Shown: piece after piece, positions 34,501 to 49,197 of the stretch
Position numbering within the stretch: the stretch's first letter is position 1
Layout of the letters: every line of letters starts with the position of its first letter
Assembly (NCBI GenBank): GCA_947683425.1
Contig: CANTUQ010000296.1
Span: 310,001-374,000, forward strand
Source: Excoecaria cochinchinensis
Taxonomy: Eukaryota > Streptophyta > Magnoliopsida > Malpighiales > Euphorbiaceae
Length of the DNA: 64,000 nucleotides
Direction: 5' to 3'
Program-made: the position numbers and the translations under genes
Notes under the pieces: model-generated
The model's database searches: none
Told to the model about the DNA's origin: nothing
What the model saw: the letters and a program-made list of their open reading frames with translations, nothing else

Positions 34501-37500
34501 CCCTAGGGGTACCCCTAAGGAAAATCGCCAGAATCGAAAAATGGTAAAAAGTGGTGAAATTTTTGATCCGAGTCCAATAATTCGGGAGAACTTGATCGGA
34601 ATAGCTACTGGAAGCTTGTCGGTCACAACGCATCGGGAATTGGCCTCGTCGGGATCTGACGAATTTTTACGGATTTCCCTAGGGGTACTACCCCTAGGGA
34701 AAATCGCCAGAATCGAAAAATCGTAAAAAGTGGTGAAATTTTGGATCCGAGTCCAATAATTCGGGAGAACTTGATCGGAATAGCTACTGGAAGCTTGCCG
34801 GACACAACGCATCGGGAATTGGCCTCGTCGGGATTTTTACGGATTTCCCTAGGGGTACCCCTAGGGAAAATCGCCAGAATCGAAAAATCGTAAAAAGTGG
34901 TGAAATTTTGGATCCGAGTCCAATAATTCGGGAGAACTTGATCGGAATAGCTACTGGAAGCTTGCCGGTCACAACGCATCGGGAATTGGCCTCGTCGGGA
35001 TCTGACGAATTTTTACGGATTTCCCTAGGGGTACCCCTAGGGAAAATCGCCAGAATCGAAAAATCGTAAAAAGTGGTGAAATTTTGGATCCGAGTCCAAT
35101 AATTCGGGAGAACTTGATCGGAATAGCTACTGGAAGCTTGCCGGTCACAACGCATCGGGAATTGGCCTCGTCGGGATTTTTACGGATTTCCCTAGGGGTA
35201 CCCCTAGGGAAAATCGCCAGAATCGAAAAATCGTAAAAAGTGGTGAAATTTTGGATCCGAGTCCAATAATTCGGGAGAACTTGATCGGAATAGCTACTGG
35301 AAGCTTGCCGGTCACAACGCATCGGGAATTGGCCTCGTCGGGATCTGACGAATTTTTACGGATTTCCCTAGGGGTACCCCTAGGGAAAATCGCCAGAATC
35401 GAAAAATGGTAAAAAGTGGTGAAATTTTTGATCCGAGTCCAATAATTCGGGAGAACTTGATCGGAATAGCTACTGGAAGCTTGCCGGTCACAACGCATCG
35501 GGAATTGGCTTCGTCGGGATTTTTACGGATTTCCCTAGGGTTACCCCTAGGGAAAATCGCCAGAATCGAAAAATCGTAAAAAGTGGTGAAATTTTGGATC
35601 CGAGTCCAATAATTCGAGAGAACTTGATCGGAATAGCTACTGGAAGCTTGCCGGTCACAACGCATCGGGAATTGTCCTCGTCGGGATCTGACAAATTTTT
35701 ACGGATTTCCCTAGGGGTACCCCTAGGGAAAATCGGCAGAATCGAAAAATCGTAAAAAGTTGTGAAATTTTGGATCCGAGTCCAATAATTCGGGAGAACT
35801 TGATCGGAATAGCTACTGGAAGCTTGCCGGTCACAACGCATCGGGAATTGCCCTCGTCGGGATTTTTACGGATTTTCCTAGGGGTACCCCTAGGGAAAAT
35901 CGCCAGAATCGAAAAATCGTAAAAAGTGGTGAAATTTTTGATACGAGTCCAATAATTCGGGAGAACTTGATCGGACTAGCTACTGGAAGCTTGCCGGTCA
36001 CAACGCATCGGGAATTGGCCTCATCGGGATCTGACGAATTTTTACGGATTTCCCTAGGGGTACCCCTAGGGAAAATCGCCAGAATTGAAAAATCGTAAAA
36101 AGTGGTGAAATTTTGGATCCGAGTCCAATAATTCGGGAGAACTTGATCGGAATAGCTACTGGAAGCTTGCTGGTCACAACGCATCAGGAATTGGCCTCGT
36201 CGGGATCTGACGAATTTTTACGGATATCCCTAGGGGTACACCTAGGAAAAATCGCCAGAATCGAAAAATCGTAAAAAGTGGTGAAATTTTTGATCCGAGT
36301 CCAATAATTCCGGAGAACTTGATCAGAATAGCTACTGGAAGCTTGCCGGTCACAACGCATCGGGAATTGGCCTCGTCGGGATCTGCCGAATTTTTACGGA
36401 TTTCCCTAGGGGTACCCCTAGGGAAAATCGCCAGAATCGAAAAATCGTAAAAAGTGGTGAAATTTTGGATCCGAGTCCAATAATTCGGGAGAACTTGATC
36501 GGAATAGCTACTGGAAGCTTGCCGGTCACAATGCATCGGGAATTGGCCTCGTCGGGATTTTTACGGATTTCCCTAGGGGTACCCCTAGGGAAAATCGCCA
36601 GAATCGAAAAATCGTAAAAAGTGGTGAAATTTTGGATCCGAGTCCAATAATTCGGGAGAACTTGATCGGAATAGCTACTGGAAGCTTGCCGGTCACAACG
36701 CATCGGGAATTGGCCTCGTCGGGATTTTTACGGATTTCCCTAGGGGTACCCCTAGGGAAAATCGCCAGAATCGAAAAATCGTAAAAAGTGGTGAAATTTT
36801 GGATCCGAGTCCAATAATTCGGGAGAACTTGATCGGAATAGCTACTGGAAGCTTGCCGGTCACAACGCATCGGGAATTGGCCTCGTCGGGATTTTTACGG
36901 ATTTCCCTAGGGGTACCCCTAGGGAAAATCGCCAGAATCGAAAAATCGTAAAAAGTGGTGAAATTTTGGATCCGAGTCCAATAATTCGGGAGAACTTGAT
37001 CGGAATAGCTACTGGAAGCTTGCCGGTCACAACGCATCGGGAATTGGCCTCGTCGGGATTTTTACGGATTTCCCTAGGGGTACCCCTAGGGAAAATCGCC
37101 AGAATCGAAAAATCGTAAAAAGTGGTGAAATTTTGGATCCGAGTCCAATAATTCGGGAGAACTTGATCGGAATAGCTACTGGAAGCTTGCCGGTCACAAC
37201 GCATCGGGAATTGGCCTCGTCGGGATTTTTACGGATTTCCCTAGGGGTACCCCTAGGAAAAATCGCTAGAATCGAAAAATCGTAAAAAGTGGTGAAATTT
37301 TTGATCCGAGTCCAATAATTCGGGAGAACTTGATCGGATTAGCTACTGGAAGCTTGCCGGTCACAACGCATCGGGAATTGGCCTCGTCCGGATCTGACGA
37401 ATTTTTACGGATTTCCCTAGGGGTACCCCTAGGGAAAATCGCCAGAATCGAAAAATCGTAAAAAGTGGTGGAATTTTGGATCCGAGTCCAATAATTCGGG

Positions 37501-38732
37501 AGAACTTGATCGGAATAGCTACTGGAAGCTTGCCGGTCACAACGCATCGGGAATTGGCCTCGTCGGGATTTTTACGGATTTCCCTAGGGGTACCCCTAGG
37601 AAAAATCGCCAGAATCGAAAAATCGTAAAAAGTGGTGAAATTTTGGATCCGAGTCCAATAATTCGGGAGAACTTGATCGGAATAGCTACTGGAAGCTTGC
37701 CGGTCACAACGCATCGGGAATTGGACTCGTCGGGATCTGATGAATTTTTACGGATTTCCCTAGGGGTACCCCTAGGGAAAATCGCCAGAATCGAAAAATG
37801 GTAAAAAGTGGTGAAATTTTTGATCCGAGTCCAATAATTCGGGAGAACTAGATCGGAATAGCTATTGGAAGCTTGCCGGTCACAACGCATCGGGAATTGG
37901 CCTCGTCGGGATCTGACGAATTTTTACGGATTTTCCTAGGGGTACCCCTAGGGAAAATCGCCAGAATCGAAAAATCGTAAAAAGTGGTGAAATTTTGGAT
38001 CCGAGTCCAATAATTCGGGAGAACTTGATCGGAATAGCTAATGGAAGCTTGCCGGTCACAACGCATTGGGAATTGGCCTCGTCGGGATTTTTACGGATTT
38101 CCCTAGGGGTACCCCTAGGGAAAATCGCCAGAATCGAAAAATCGTAAAAAGTGGTGAAATTTTGGATCCGAGTCCAATAATTCGGGAGAACTTGATCGGA
38201 ATAGCTACTGGAAGCTTGCCGGTCACAACGCATCGGGAATTGGCCTCGTCGGGATTTTTACGGATTTCCCTAGGGGTACCCCTAGGGAAAATCGCCAGAA
38301 TCGAAAAATCGTAAAAAGTGGTGAAATTTTGGATCCGAGTCCAATAATTCGGGAGAACTTGATCGGAATAGCTACTGGAAGCTTGCCGGTCACAACGCAT
38401 CGGGAATTGGCCTCGTCGGGATTTTTACGGATTTCCCTAGGGGTACCCCTAGGAAAAATCGCCAGAATCGAAAAATCGTAAAAAGTGGTGAAATTTTGGA
38501 TCCGAGTCCAATAATTCGGGAGAACTTGATCGGAATAGCTACTGGAAGCTTGCCGGTCACAACGCATCGGGAATTGGCCTCGTCGGGATCTGACGAATTT
38601 TTACGGATTTCCCTAGGGGTACCCCTAGGGAAAATCGCCAGAATCGAAAAATCGTAAAAAGTGGTGAAATTTTGGATCCGAGTCCAATAATTCGGGAGAA
38701 CTTGATCGGAATAGCTACTGGAAGCTTGCCGG

Positions 38733-40790
38733 TCACAACGCATCTGGAATTGGCCTCGTCGGGATTTTTACGGATTTCCCTAGGGGTACCCCTAGGGAAA
38801 ATCGCCAGAATCGAAAAATCGTAAAAAGTGGTGAAATTTTGGATCCGAGTCCAATAATTCGGGAGAACTTGATCGGAATAGCTACTGGAAGCTTGCCGGT
38901 CACAACGCATCGGGAATTGGCCTCGTCGGGATCTGACGAATTTTTACGGATTTCCCTAGGGGTACCCCTAGGGAAAATCGCCAGAATCGAAAAATGGTAA
39001 AAAGTGGTGAAATTTTTGATCCGAGTCCAATAATTTGGGAGAACTTGATCGGAATAGCTACTGGAAGCTTGCCGGTCACAACGCATCGGGAATTGGCCTC
39101 GTCGGGATTTTTACGGATTTCCCTAGGGTTACCCCTAGGGAAAATCGCCAGAATCGAAAAATCGTAAAAAGTGGTGAAATTTTGGATCCGAGTCCAATAA
39201 TTCGGGAGAACTTGATCGGAATAGCTACTGGAAGCTTGCCGGTCACAACGCATCGGGAATTGTCCTCGTCGGGATCTGACAAATTTTTACGGATTTCCCT
39301 AGGGGTACCCCTAGGGAAAATCGGCAGAATCGAAAAATCGTAAAAAGTTGTGAAATTTTGGATCCGAGTCCAATAATTCGGGAGAACTTGATCGGAATAG
39401 CTACTGGAAGCTTGCCGGTCACAATGCACCGGGAATTGGCCTCGTCGGGATTTTTACGGATTTCCCTAGGGGTACCCCTAGGGAAAATCGCCAGAATCGA
39501 AAAATCGTAAAAAGTGGTGAAATTTTGGATCCGAGTCCAATAATTCGGGAGAACTTGATCGGAATAGCTACTGGAAGCTTGCCGGTCACAACGCATCGGG
39601 AATTGGCCTCGTCGGGATCTGACGAATTTTTACGGATTTCCCTAGGGGTACCCCTAGGGAAAATCGCCAGAATCGAAAAATCGTAAAAAGTGGTGAAATT
39701 TTGGATCCGAGTCCAATAATTCGGGAGAACTTGATCGGAATAGCTACTGGAAGCTTGCCGGTCACAACGCATCGGGAATTGGCCTCGTCGGGATTTTTAC
39801 GGATTTCCCTAGGGGTACCCCTAGGGAAAATCGCCAGAATCGAAAAATCGTAAAAAGTGGTGAAATTTTGGATCCGAGTCCAATAATTCGGGAGAACTTG
39901 ATCGGAATAGCTACTGGAAGCTTGCCGGTCACAACGCATCGGGAATTGGCCTCGTCGGGATCTGACGAATTTTTACGGATTTCCCTAGGGGTACCCCTAG
40001 GGAAAATCGCCAGAATCGAAAAATGGTAAAAAGTGGTGAAATTTTTGATCCGAGTCCAATAATTCGGGAGAACTTGATCGGAATAGCTACTGGAAGCTTG
40101 CCGGTCACAACGCATCGGGAATTGGCCTCGTCGGGATTTTTACGGATTTCCCTAGGGTTACCCCTAGGGAAAATCGCCAGAATCGAAAAATCGTAAAAAG
40201 TGGTGAAATTTTGGATCCGAGTCCAATAATTCGGGAGAACTTGATCGGAATAGCTACTGGAAGCTTGCCGGTCACAACGCATCGGGAATTGTCCTCGTCG
40301 GGATCTGACAAATTTTTACGGATTTCCCTAGGGGTACCCCTAGGGAAAATCGGCAGAATCGAAAAATCGTAAAAAGTTGTGAAATTTTGGATCCGAGTCC
40401 AATAATTCGGGAGAACTTGATCGGAATAGCTACTGGAAGCTTGCCGGTCACAATGCACCGGGAATTGGCCTCGTCGGGATTTTTACGGATTTCCCTAGGG
40501 GTACCCCTAGGGAAAATCGCCAGAATCGAAAAATCGTAAAAAGTGGTGAAATTTTGGATCCGAGTCCAATAATTCGGGAGAACTTGATCGGAATAGCTAC
40601 TGGAAGCTTGCCGGTCACAACGCATCGGGAATTGGCCTCGTCGGGATCTGACGAATTTTTACGGATTTCCCTAGGGGTACCCCTAGGGAAAATCGCCAGA
40701 ATCGAAAAATCGTAAAAAGTGGTGAAATTTTGGATCCGAGTCCAATAATTCGGGAGAACTTGATCGGAATAGCTACTGGAAGCTTGCCGG
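38733..40790. repeat. Higher-order repeat, 1029-bp unit (6 monomers), first pair
   Basis: Two copies start at 38733 and 39762, offset 1029 bp (three dimers of 343 bp). Each holds a marker set: 'cctagggttacccc', 'attgtcctcg' with 'gacaaattt', 'atcggcag' with 'agttgtgaaa', and 'caatgcaccgg'. Only a few single-base differences separate the two copies, for example 'catctgg' against 'catcggg' at the start. A second pair lies at 43368-45425. Confidence 0.82.
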
Positions 40791-43534
40791 TCACAACGCA
40801 TCGGGAATTGGCCTCGTCGGGATTTTTACGGATTTCCCTAGGGGTACCCCTAGGGAAAATCGCCAGAATCGAAAAATCGTAAAAAGTGGTGAAATTTTGG
40901 ATCCGAGTCCAATAATTCGGGAGAACTTGATCGGAATAGCTACTGGAAGCTTGCCGGTCACAATGCATCGGGAATTGGCCTCGTCGGGATCTGACGAATT
41001 TTTACGGATTTTCCTAGGGGTACCCCTAGGGAAAATCGCCAGAATCGAAAAATCGTAAAAAGTGGTGAAATTTTGGATCCGAGTCCAATAATTTTGGAGA
41101 ACTTGATCGGAATAGCTACTGGAAGCTTGCCGGTCACAACGCATCGGGAATTGGCCTCGTCGGGATTTTTACGGATTTTCCTAGGGGTACCCCTAGGGAA
41201 AATCGCCAGAATCGAAAAATCGTAAAAAGTGGTGAAATTTTGGATCCGAGTCCAATAATTCGGGAGAACTTGATCGGAATAGCTACTGGAAGCTTGCCGG
41301 TCACAACGCATCGGAAATTGGCCTCGTCGGGATCTGACGAATTTTTACGGATTTCCCTAGGGGTACCCCTAGGGAAAATCGCCAGAATCGAAAAATGGTA
41401 AAAAGTGGTGAAATTTTTGATCCGAGTCCAATAATTCGGGAGAACTTGATCGGAATAGCTACTGGAAGCTTGCCGGTCACAACGCATCGGGAATTGGCCT
41501 CGTCGGGATCTGACGAATTTTTACGGATTTCCCTAGGGGTACCCCTAAGGAAAATCGCCAGAATCGAAAAATCGTAAAAAGTGGTGAAATTTTGGATTCG
41601 AGTCCAATAATTCGGGAGAACTTGATCGGAATAGCTACTGGAAGCTTGCCGGTCACAACGCATCGGGAATTGGCCTCGTCGGGATTTTTACGGATTTCCC
41701 TAGGGGTACCCCTAGGGAAAATCGCCAGAATCGAAAAATCGTAAAAAGTGGTGAAATTTTGGATCCGAGTCCAATAATTCGGGAGAACTTGATCGGAATA
41801 GCTACTGGAAGCTTGCCGGTCACAACGCATCGGGAATTGGCCTCGTCGGGATCTGACGAATTTTTACGGATTTCCCTAGGGGTACCCCTAGGGAAAATCG
41901 CCAGAATCGAAAAATCGTAAAAAGTGGTGAAATTTTGGATCCGAGTCCAATAATTCGGGAGAACTTGATCGGAATAGCTACTGGAAGCTTGCCGGTCACA
42001 ACGCATCGGGAATTGGCCTCGTCGGGATTTTTACGGATTTCCCTAGGGGTACCCCTAGGGAAAATCGCCAGAATCGAAAAATCGTAAAAAGTGGTGAAAT
42101 TTTGGATCCGAGTCCAATAATTCGGGAGAACTTGATCGGAATAGCTACTGGAAGCTTGCCGGTCACAACGCATCGGGAATTGGCCTCGTCGGGATTTTTA
42201 CGGATTTCCCTAGGGGTACCCCTAGGGAAAATCGCCAGAATCGAAAAATCGTAAAAAGTGGTGAAATTTTGGATCCGAGTCCAATAATTCGGGAGAACTT
42301 GATCGGAATAGCTACTGGAAGCTTGCCGGTCACAATGCATCGGGAATTGGCCTCGTCGGGATCTGACGAATTTTTACGGATTTTCCTAGGGGTACCCCTA
42401 GGGAAAATCGCCAGAATCGAAAAATCGTAAAAAGTGGTGAAATTTTGGATCCGAGTCCAATAATTTTGGAGAACTTGATCGGAATAGCTACTGGAAGCTT
42501 GCCGGTCACAACGCATCGGGAATTGGCCTCGTCGGGATTTTTACGGATTTTCCTAGGGGTACCCCTAGGGAAAATCGCCAGAATCGAAAAATCGTAAAAA
42601 GTGGTGAAATTTTGGATCCGAGTCCAATAATTCGGGAGAACTTGATCGGAATAGCTACTGGAAGCTTGCCGGTCACAACGCATCGGAAATTGGCCTCGTC
42701 GGGATCTGACGAATTTTTACGGATTTCCCTAGGGGTACCCCTAGGGAAAATCGCCAGAATCGAAAAATGGTAAAAAGTGGTGAAATTTTTGATCCGAGTC
42801 CAATAATTCGGGAGAACTTGATCGGAATAGCTACTGGAAGCTTGCCGGTCACAACGCATCGGGAATTGGCCTCGTCGGGATCTGACGAATTTTTACGGAT
42901 TTCCCTAGGGGTACCCCTAAGGAAAATCGCCAGAATCGAAAAATCGTAAAAAGTGGTGAAATTTTGGATTCGAGTCCAATAATTCGGGAGAACTTGATCG
43001 GAATAGCTACTGGAAGCTTGCCGGTCACAACGCATCGGGAATTGGCCTCGTCGGGATTTTTACGGATTTCCCTAGGGGTACCCCTAGGGAAAATCGCCAG
43101 AATCGAAAAATCGTAAAAAGTGGTGAAATTTTGGATCCGAGTCCAATAATTCGGGAGAACTTGATCGGAATAGCTACTGGAAGCTTGCCGGTCACAACGC
43201 ATCGGGAATTGGCCTCGTCGGGATCTGACGAATTTTTACGGATTTCCCTAGGGGTACCCCTAGGGAAAATCGCCAGAATCGAAAAATCGTAAAAAGTGGT
43301 GAAATTTTGGATCCGAGTCCAATAATTCGGGAGAACTTGATCGGAATAGCTACTGGAAGCTTGCCGGTCACAACGCATCGGGAATTGGCCTCGTCGGGAT
43401 TTTTACGGATTTCCCTAGGGGTACCCCTAGGGAAAATCGCCAGAATCGAAAAATCGTAAAAAGTGGTGAAATTTTGGATCCGAGTCCAATAATTCGGGAG
43501 AACTTGATCGGAATAGCTACTGGAAGCTTGCCGG
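40791..43534. repeat. Higher-order repeat, 1372-bp unit (8 monomers)
   Basis: Blocks 40791-42162 and 42163-43534 are a tandem duplication with a 1372-bp period (four 343-bp dimers). Markers in both copies are 'caatgcatcgg' (40962, 42334), 'aataattttggag' (41087, 42459), 'catcggaaatt' (41310, 42682), 'cccctaaggaaa' (41545, 42917) and 'ttggattcgag' (41592, 42964). It sits between the two pairs of 1029-bp units. Confidence 0.82.
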
Positions 43535-45425
43535 TCACAACGCATCGGGAATTGGCCTCGTCGGGATCTGACGAATTTTTACGGATTTCCCTAGGGGTAC
43601 CCCTAGGGAAAATCGCCAGAATCGAAAAATGGTAAAAAGTGGTGAAATTTTTGATCCGAGTCCAATAATTCGGGAGAACTTGATCGGAATAGCTACTGGA
43701 AGCTTGCCGGTCACAACGCATCGGGAATTGGCCTCGTCGGGATTTTTACGGATTTCCCTAGGGTTACCCCTAGGGAAAATCGCCAGAATCGAAAAATCGT
43801 AAAAAGTGGTGAAATTTTGGATCCGAGTCCAATAATTCGGGAGAACTTGATCGGAATAGCTACTGGAAGCTTGCCGGTCACAACGCATCGGGAATTGTCC
43901 TCGTCGGGATCTGACAAATTTTTACGGATTTCCCTAGGGGTACCCCTAGGGAAAATCGGCAGAATCGAAAAATCGTAAAAAGTTGTGAAATTTTGGATCC
44001 GAGTCCAATAATTCGGGAGAACTTGATCGGAATAGCTACTGGAAGCTTGCCGGTCACAATGCACCGGGAATTGGCCTCGTCGGGATTTTTACGGATTTCC
44101 CTAGGGGTACCCCTAGGGAAAATCGCCAGAATCGAAAAATCGTAAAAAGTGGTGAAATTTTGGATCCGAGTCCAATAATTCGGGAGAACTTGATCGGAAT
44201 AGCTACTGGAAGCTTGCCGGTCACAACGCATCGGGAATTGGCCTCGTCGGGATCTGACGAATTTTTACGGATTTCCCTAGGGGTACCCCTAGGGAAAATC
44301 GCCAGAATCGAAAAATCGTAAAAAGTGGTGAAATTTTGGATCCGAGTCCAATAATTCGGGAGAACTTGATCGGAATAGCTACTGGAAGCTTGCCGGTCAC
44401 AACGCATCGGGAATTGGCCTCGTCGGGATTTTTACGGATTTCCCTAGGGGTACCCCTAGGGAAAATCGCCAGAATCGAAAAATCGTAAAAAGTGGTGAAA
44501 TTTTGGATCCGAGTCCAATAATTCGGGAGAACTTGATCGGAATAGCTACTGGAAGCTTGCCGGTCACAACGCATCGGGAATTGGCCTCGTCGGGATCTGA
44601 CGAATTTTTACGGATTTCCCTAGGGGTACCCCTAGGGAAAATCGCCAGAATCGAAAAATGGTAAAAAGTGGTGAAATTTTTGATCCGAGTCCAATAATTC
44701 GGGAGAACTTGATCGGAATAGCTACTGGAAGCTTGCCGGTCACAACGCATCGGGAATTGGCCTCGTCGGGATTTTTACGGATTTCCCTAGGGTTACCCCT
44801 AGGGAAAATCGCCAGAATCGAAAAATCGTAAAAAGTGGTGAAATTTTGGATCCGAGTCCAATAATTCGGGAGAACTTGATCGGAATAGCTACTGGAAGCT
44901 TGCCGGTCACAACGCATCGGGAATTGTCCTCGTCGGGATCTGACAAATTTTTACGGATTTCCCTAGGGGTACCCCTAGGGAAAATCGGCAGAATCGAAAA
45001 ATCGTAAAAAGTTGTGAAATTTTGGATCCGAGTCCAATAATTCGGGAGAACTTGATCGGAATAGCTACTGGAAGCTTGCCGGTCACAATGCATCGGGAAT
45101 TGGCCTCGTCGGGATTTTTACGGATTTCCCTAGGGGTACCCCTAGGGAAAATCGCCAGAATCGAAAAATCGTAACAAGTGGTGAAATTTTGGATCCGAGT
45201 CCAATAATTCGGGAGAACTTGATCGGAATAGCTACTGGAAGCTTGCCGGTCACAACGCATCGGGAATTGGCCTCGTCGGGATTTTTACGGATTTCCCTAG
45301 GGGTACCCCTAGGGAAAATCGCCAGAATCGAAAAATCGTAAAAAGTGGTGAAATTTTGGATCCGAGTCCAATAATTCGGGAGAACTTGATCGGAATAGCT
45401 ACTGGAAGCTTTCCGGTCACAACGC
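43368..45425. repeat. Higher-order repeat, 1029-bp unit, second pair
   Basis: Copies start at 43368 and 44397 and carry the same marker set as the pair at 38733-40790, from which they are offset by 4635 bp. Single marker blocks of the same kind also occur near 35.5 kb and 48.0 kb, so the unit was spread both in tandem and in dispersed form. Confidence 0.8.
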
Positions 45426-48400
45426 ATCGGGAATTGGCCTCGTCGGGATTTTTACGGATTTCCCTAGGGGTACCCCTAGGGAAAATCGCCAGAATCGAAA
45501 AATCGTAAAAAGTGGTGAAATTTTGGATCCGAGTCCAATAATTCGGGAGAACTTGATCGGAATAGCTACTGGAAGCTTGCCGGTCACAACGCATCGGGAA
45601 TTGGCCTCGTCGGGATTTTTACGGATTTCCCTAGGGGTACCCCTAGGAAAAATCGCCAGAATCGAAAAATCGTAAAAAGTGGTGAAATTTTGGATCCGAG
45701 TCCAATAATTCGGGAGAACTTGATCGGATTAGCTACTGGAAGCTTGCCGGTCACAACGCATCGGGAATTGGCCTCGTCCGGATCTGACGAATTTTTACGG
45801 ATTTCCCTAGGTGTACCCCTAGGGAAAATCGCCAGAATCGAAAAATCGTAAAAAGTGGTGAAATTTTGGATCCGAGTCCAATAATTCGGGAGAACTTGAT
45901 CGGAATAGCTACTGGAAGCTTGCCGGTCACAACGCATCGGGAATTGGCCTCGTCGGGATTTTTACGGATTTCCCTAGGGGTACCCCTAGGGAAAATCGGC
46001 AGAATCGAAAAATCGTAAAAAGTTGTGAAATTTTGGATCCGAGTCCAATAATTCGGGAGAACTTGATCGGAATAGCTACTGGAAGCTTGCCGGTCACAAC
46101 GCATCGGGAATTGGACTCGTCGGGATCTGATGAATTTTTACGGATTTCCCTAGGGGTACCCCTAGGGAAAATCGCCAGAATCGAAAAATGGTAAAAAGTG
46201 GTGAAATTTTTGATCCGAGTCCAATAATTCGGGAGAACTAGATCGGATTAGCTATTGGAAGCTTGCCGGTCACAACGCATCGGGAATTGGCCTCGTCGGG
46301 ATCTGACGAATTTTTACGGATTTTCCTAGGGGTACCCTAGGGAAAATCGCCAGAATCGAAAAATCGTAAAAAGTGGTGAAATTTTGGATCCGAGTCCAAT
46401 AATTCGGGAGAACTTGATCGGAATAGCTACTGGAAGCTTGCCGGTCACAACGCATCGGGAATTGGCCTCGTCGGGATTTTTACGGATTTCCCTAGGGGTA
46501 CCCCTAGGGAAAATCGCCAGAATCGAAAAATCGTAAAAAGTGGTTAAATTTTGGATCCGAGTCCAATAATTCGGGAGAACTTGATCGGAATAGCTACTGG
46601 AAGCTTGCCGGTCACAACGCATCGGGAATTGGCCTCGTCGGAATCTGACGAATTTTTACGGATTTCCCTAGGGGTACCCCTAGGGAAAATCGCCAGAATC
46701 GAAAAATGGTAAAAAGTGGTGAAATTTTTGATCCGAGTCCAATAATTCGGGAGAACTTGATCGGAATAGCTACTGGAAGCTTGCCGGTCACAACGCATCG
46801 GGAATTGGCCTCGTCGGGATCTGACGAATTTTTACGGATTTTCCTAGGGGTACCCCTAGGGAAAATCGCCAGAATCGAAAAATCGTAAAAAGTGGTGAAA
46901 TTTTGGATCCGAGTCCAATAATTCGGGAGAACTTGATCGGAATAGCTACTGGAAGCTTGCCGGTCACAACGCATCGGGAATTGGCCTCGTCGGGATCTGA
47001 CGAATTTTTACGGATTTCCCTAGGGGTACCCCTAGGGAAAATCGCCAGAATCGAAAAATGGTAAAAAGTGGTGAAATTTTTGATCCGAGTCCAATAATTC
47101 GGGAGAACTTGATCGGAATAGCTACTGGAAGCTTGCCGGTCACAACGCATCGGGAATTGGCCTCGTCGGGATCTGACGAATTTTTACGGATTTCCCTAGG
47201 GGTACCCCTAAGGAAAATCGCCAGAATCGAAAAATCGTAAAAAGTGGTGAAATTTTGGATCCGAGTCCAATAATTCGGGAGAACTTGATCGGAATAGCTA
47301 CTGGAAGCTTGCCGGTCACAACGCATCGGGAATTGGCCTCGTCGGGATTTTTACGGATTTCCCTAGGGGTACCCCTAGGGAAAATCGCCAGAATCGAAAA
47401 ATCGTAAAAAGTGGTGAAATTTTGGATCCGAGTCCAATAATTCGGGAGAACTTGATCGGAATAGCTACTGGAAGCTTGCCGGTCACAACGCATCGGGAAT
47501 TGGCCTCGTCGGGATCTGACGAATTTTTACGGATTTCCCTAGGGGTACCCCTAGGGAAAATCGCCAGAATCGAAAAATCGTAAAAAGTGATGAAATTTTG
47601 GATCCGAGTCCAATAATTCGGGAGAACTTGATCGGAATAGCTACTGGAAGCTTGCCGGTCATAACGCATCGGGAATTGGCCTCGTCGGGATTTTTACGGA
47701 TTTCCATAGGGGTACCCCTAGGGAAAATCGCCAGAATCGAAAAATCGTAAAAAGTGGTGAAATTTTGGATCCGAGTCCAATAATTCGGGAGAACTTGATC
47801 GGAATAGCTACTAGAAGCTTGCCGGTCACAACGCATCGGGAATTGGCCTCGTCGGGATCTGACGAATTTTTACGGATTTCCCTAGGGGTACCCCTAGGGA
47901 AAATCGCCAGAATCGAAAAATGGTAAAAAGTGGTGAAATTTTTGATCCGAGTCCAATAATTCGGGAGAACTTGATCGGAATAGCTACTGGAAGCTTGCCG
48001 GTCACAACGCATCGGGAATTGGCCTCGTCGGGATTTTTACGGATTTCCCTAGGGTTACCCCTAGGGAAAATCGCCAGAATCGAAAAATCGTAAAAAGTGG
48101 TGAAATTTTGGATCCGAGTCCAATAATTCGGGAGAACTTGATCGGAATAGCTACTGGAAGCTTGCCGGTCACAACGCATCGGGAATTGTCCTCGTCGGGA
48201 TCTGACAAATTTTTACGGATTTCCCTAGGGGTACCCCTAGGGAAAATCGGCAGAATCGAAAAATCGTAAAAAGTTGTGAAATTTTGGATCCGAGTCCAAT
48301 AATTCGGGAGAACTTGATCGGAATAGCTACTGGAAGCTTGCCGGTCACAATGCATCGGGAATTGGCCTCGTCGGGATTTTTACGGATTTCCCTAGGGGTA

Positions 48401-49197
48401 CCCCTAGGGAAAATCGCCAGAATCGAAAAATCGTAAAAAGTGGTGAAATTTTGGATCCGAGTCCAATAATTCGGGAGAATTTGATCGGAATAGCTACTGG
48501 AAGCTTGCCGGTCACAACGCATCGGGAATTGGCCTCGTCGGGATTTTTACGGATTTCCCTAGGGGTAACCCTAGGGAAAATCGCCAGAATCGAAAAATCG
48601 TAAAAAGTGGTGAAATTTTTGATCCGAGTCCAATAATTCGGGAGAACTTGATCTGAATAGCTACTGGAAGCTTACCGGTCACAACGCATCGGGAATTGGC
48701 CTCGTCGGGATTTTTACGGATTTCCCTAGGGGTACCCCTAGGGAAAATCGCCAGAATCGAAAAATCGTAAAAAGTGGTGAAATTTTGGATCCGAGTCCAA
48801 TAATTCGGGAGAACTTGATCGGAATAGCTACTGGAAGCTTGCCGGTCACAACGCATCGGGAATTGGCCTCGTCGGGATCTGACGAATTTTTACGGATTTC
48901 CCTAGGGGTACCCCTAGGGAAAAGCGGCAGAATCGAAAAATCGTAAAAAGTGGTGAAATTTTGTATCCGAGTCCAATAATTCGGGAGAACTTGATCGGAA
49001 TAGCTACTGGAAGCTTGCCGGTCACAACGCATCGGGAATTGGCCTCGTCGGGATCTGACGAATTTTTACGGATTTCCCTAGGGGTACCCCTAGGGAAAAT
49101 CGCCAGAATCGAAAAATCGTAAAAAGTTGTGAAATTTTGGATCCGAGTCCAATAATTCGGGAGAACTTGATCGGAATAGCTACTGGAAGCTTGCCGG

